From assembly GCF_000003605.2 (NCBI RefSeq), contig NW_003131853.1:1052140-1115941 (forward strand): 63,802 nt of DNA, given 5' to 3'. Numbering within the stretch: the first letter of the stretch is position 1; each line of letters starts with the position of its first letter. Made by a program: the position numbers and the translations under genes. A model generated the notes under the pieces. The model saw nothing but the letters and a program-made list of their open reading frames with translations. It was not told the origin of the DNA and did no database searches. The stretch comes from Saccoglossus kowalevskii. Lineage: Eukaryota > Hemichordata > Enteropneusta > Harrimaniidae. Shown one piece after another: positions 61,694 through 63,802 of the stretch.

Positions 61694-63802
61694 CTGAAAT
61701 AGATGCAATCACGGAGATGAAGTAAATCTTACAGATCGTGGTCACTTGTATTTAAAATCACGTGTGACACAGGTTGACCTTTCTATTCAAGCTGCGTTAT
61801 CCTCGTTCAAGAATAATTTATTATTACAATGTATAAACACAAACATTTATATAAACTTTGCATCCATTTTGTATTATTAAAATACACTCAATTCAAAACA
61901 TATAATTGACTTAAATACAGATAAAATATATTCACAGTCAAAAAATTAATTATAATTTTGAATGATGCGAACAAGGGTAACTTATTTGTGTTGCCAAAAC
62001 ATGGCTGGTTCCTACGACCGCGTAACAAACAAACCAGCAATATTATACCGCGCAACTATCATACATAAAATATTGTTGTTGTATCACAGATGTTATAATC
62101 CAGTTAGTACATTATAATTGAATCATTGTTGTACAGAAAATAATGTTGCCATTATAATGGCAATATTTTATGATCAATTGGCACTATTTAGGCTGAATGT
62201 GACGTCACGCGGCATAATGTAGTGAGTAGGCGTGTTCTAAATAAAACACAAAATGGCGAAAGATAGAAGGAGGTTTAGGTGATGTTTGACTATGTCTGTG
62301 ACATACAGCTCTTTAATTCCGTGCCAAAGTTGCGGATAGACTCTTGATTTGCGTAACGGTGAGTTTATGCCCTGTTATCTCATCTCATGCATTTTCTGTC
62401 TCGGTTAGTCGTTGCACTGCCCAGTTCGCCCGACTTATGATCGCCTTCAATGATAACAGTCACAGTTGAAGGAAACGCCGGGCGATGGTGATTACTGACA
62501 AATTTGCAGACAAGTGTAGTTGACAATAATATCTTTGTATATATGTATTTACATTGGTCACTTTCGGCACGTTTTGCAAATGTACGACAGTCATTGTAAA
62601 GAGTTACGTTACACGCGTGTTATTTTCTAGTGATATCTCCATGCAAACTTGCCCCACGTTTGTATTGTAAGTGCTGTGTTGACCGGGCGCACTTTAGGGC
62701 AGTGTGTTATTATTCCACAGACGTTGTCTAAAATCTGTCATGATTAATTCGTTTGTTCGACGGTATACTTTCTCAATAAGGCGGTTAGAAATCGACCCCC
62801 TCCCCGCCTCATTCTTTGTGTTCATTGGATTATGTTCTTTTGAAACACAAACGTTCCATGATTCAGTCTGGATTTAATTACTTATGTCCTAATTAGTAAT
62901 GAAATTAGTGTAACCAGGGAGCTGCCTGGTGTAACGGAATTACTTCCTGTTTTATTGAAAATCTACTCGGGTCAAGATAAATGGCCACTGCTCTAAAAGA
63001 TCTATGGAATTGCACACAGTTGCTGTATTGCACTGTAGATTGCAGCATGTGATCATCAGGCACAGTTGGCTCATTTTGTTTACATTATCTGTCTTGTAAG
63101 GAAATGTATTGTTTTGACTTTTTGAAACAGATACAGCTCATGGTTATGCTGATCCTATTAGAGATTCCATGTGATGATATATATGCTAGGTTAAGCTTCT
63201 CACTCCAATTAACAGGAGATTTATCTTTTTTGTATTCATACGGATGTGGCCAAACATGATTTTCACTTTGGGTTTCTTGTTTAATATGTCAGGCTATGTC
63301 AGGCTATGTCAGGCTGAACTTTGTAGGAGTTCATCCATGAGAATTTATTGGAGAGTTGAGCCGGCTTGAGTTGAACTGTAACATGTTTGCAATACACGGT
63401 CCTTTTATGCATGCTTGAGTTGTAGGACACCAATGAAATTCTGTCTTGTAAATGATTATTGCTTTGATATCAGTGACCTTGTCACCAATAGTTACCTTTT
63501 TGAAAATAATCTGTGGATTGTCTCATGGTGGTGTCTAAGTGACGTCACATTCAAAGGGTATATTGGATTTGTTTTTACAGCGAGCGCAAGATATTTACAT
63601 ACACCTAACTCGCGCACCCGGTAGGTAATTACCGAGAGACTTTGCAACATCCCCAGACACTTTGCTAGACGCCCCAACGACCGTTGTAGACGCAATAAAT
63701 TTACATACACTCTCACGTGACAGTTAATCAAAACACCGGACGCGGTATGCCTTTGATGTGTGGGCACGAAGACGAGGGGTAGTTTGGATATTCCATTGCT
63801 TT
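61694..63802. other. PGLS upstream region; possible divergent noncoding exon
   Basis: Less AT-rich around 62200-62500, consistent with a promoter. On the plus strand a good donor (AACG|GTGAGTTT, about 62358) follows a short ATG frame at 62253, which could be the 5' exon of a gene lying to the right. A triplicated CAGGCTATGT unit lies at about 63290-63320. No coding exon is recognised. Confidence 0.3.

Noticed and set aside
61683..61745. Upstream extension of the PGLS frame
   Set aside because: It starts at a GTG codon and crosses a probable splice acceptor; the family N-terminus fits the ATG at 61682.

Overview
The window looks like nuclear DNA of an invertebrate animal. It is AT-rich, genes are split by introns of about 0.1 to 2.3 kb with GT-AG (twice GC-AG) borders, and there are several families of short inverted-repeat elements. 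The gene families (DEG/ENaC channel, LDLa and CUB modules, a hevein-like cysteine module, animal glycoside hydrolase family 1) suggest an invertebrate deuterostome such as a hemichordate or cephalochordate. That placement is inference from recalled protein families, not a search.

Layout: 1-475 is a 47-bp minisatellite. At 4010-4801 (minus) there is a single-exon glycogen-targeting subunit of protein phosphatase 1 (PPP1R3 family). At 10481-13589 (plus) there is a secreted GH1 beta-glycosidase with one long exon followed by two homologous candidate C-terminal exons, each with its own stop codon. At 15.9-18.4 kb (minus) are broken remnants of a DEG/ENaC channel 3' end, split by a 2-kb insertion. 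At 58465-61682 (minus) there is a four-exon 6-phosphogluconolactonase (PGLS). No coding gene could be recognised in 47-58 kb or 62-63.8 kb.

The main content is one gene of about 25 kb on the minus strand, 46903 down to 21969. I assembled 32 coding exons by hand. All splice phases match, no stop occurs, and the total is 4689 nt (1562 residues). The two ends form a complete DEG/ENaC sodium-channel core: HG gating motif, TM1, FPSITVCN, the [10 protein letters not shown] finger-region motif, the cysteine-rich thumb, a GIS selectivity filter and TM2. Between residues 183 and 1163, inside the extracellular loop, lie ten LDL-receptor class A repeats, four CUB domains and one hevein-like cysteine-rich module. 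Every inserted unit is bounded by phase-1 introns, so the insert looks like exon shuffling into one ancestral phase-1 intron. I know of no described channel with this architecture, but I could not search.

Mobile DNA: five copies of a TTAA-flanked palindromic MITE (three in channel introns), two copies of a second TTAA-flanked family, two copies of a TA-type MITE, a 519-bp foldback element, and an inverted-repeat element whose inside coincides with the 497-base assembly gap (37823-38319). Tandem repeats include a 36-bp minisatellite in a channel intron that stays open as a misleading 243-codon ORF.
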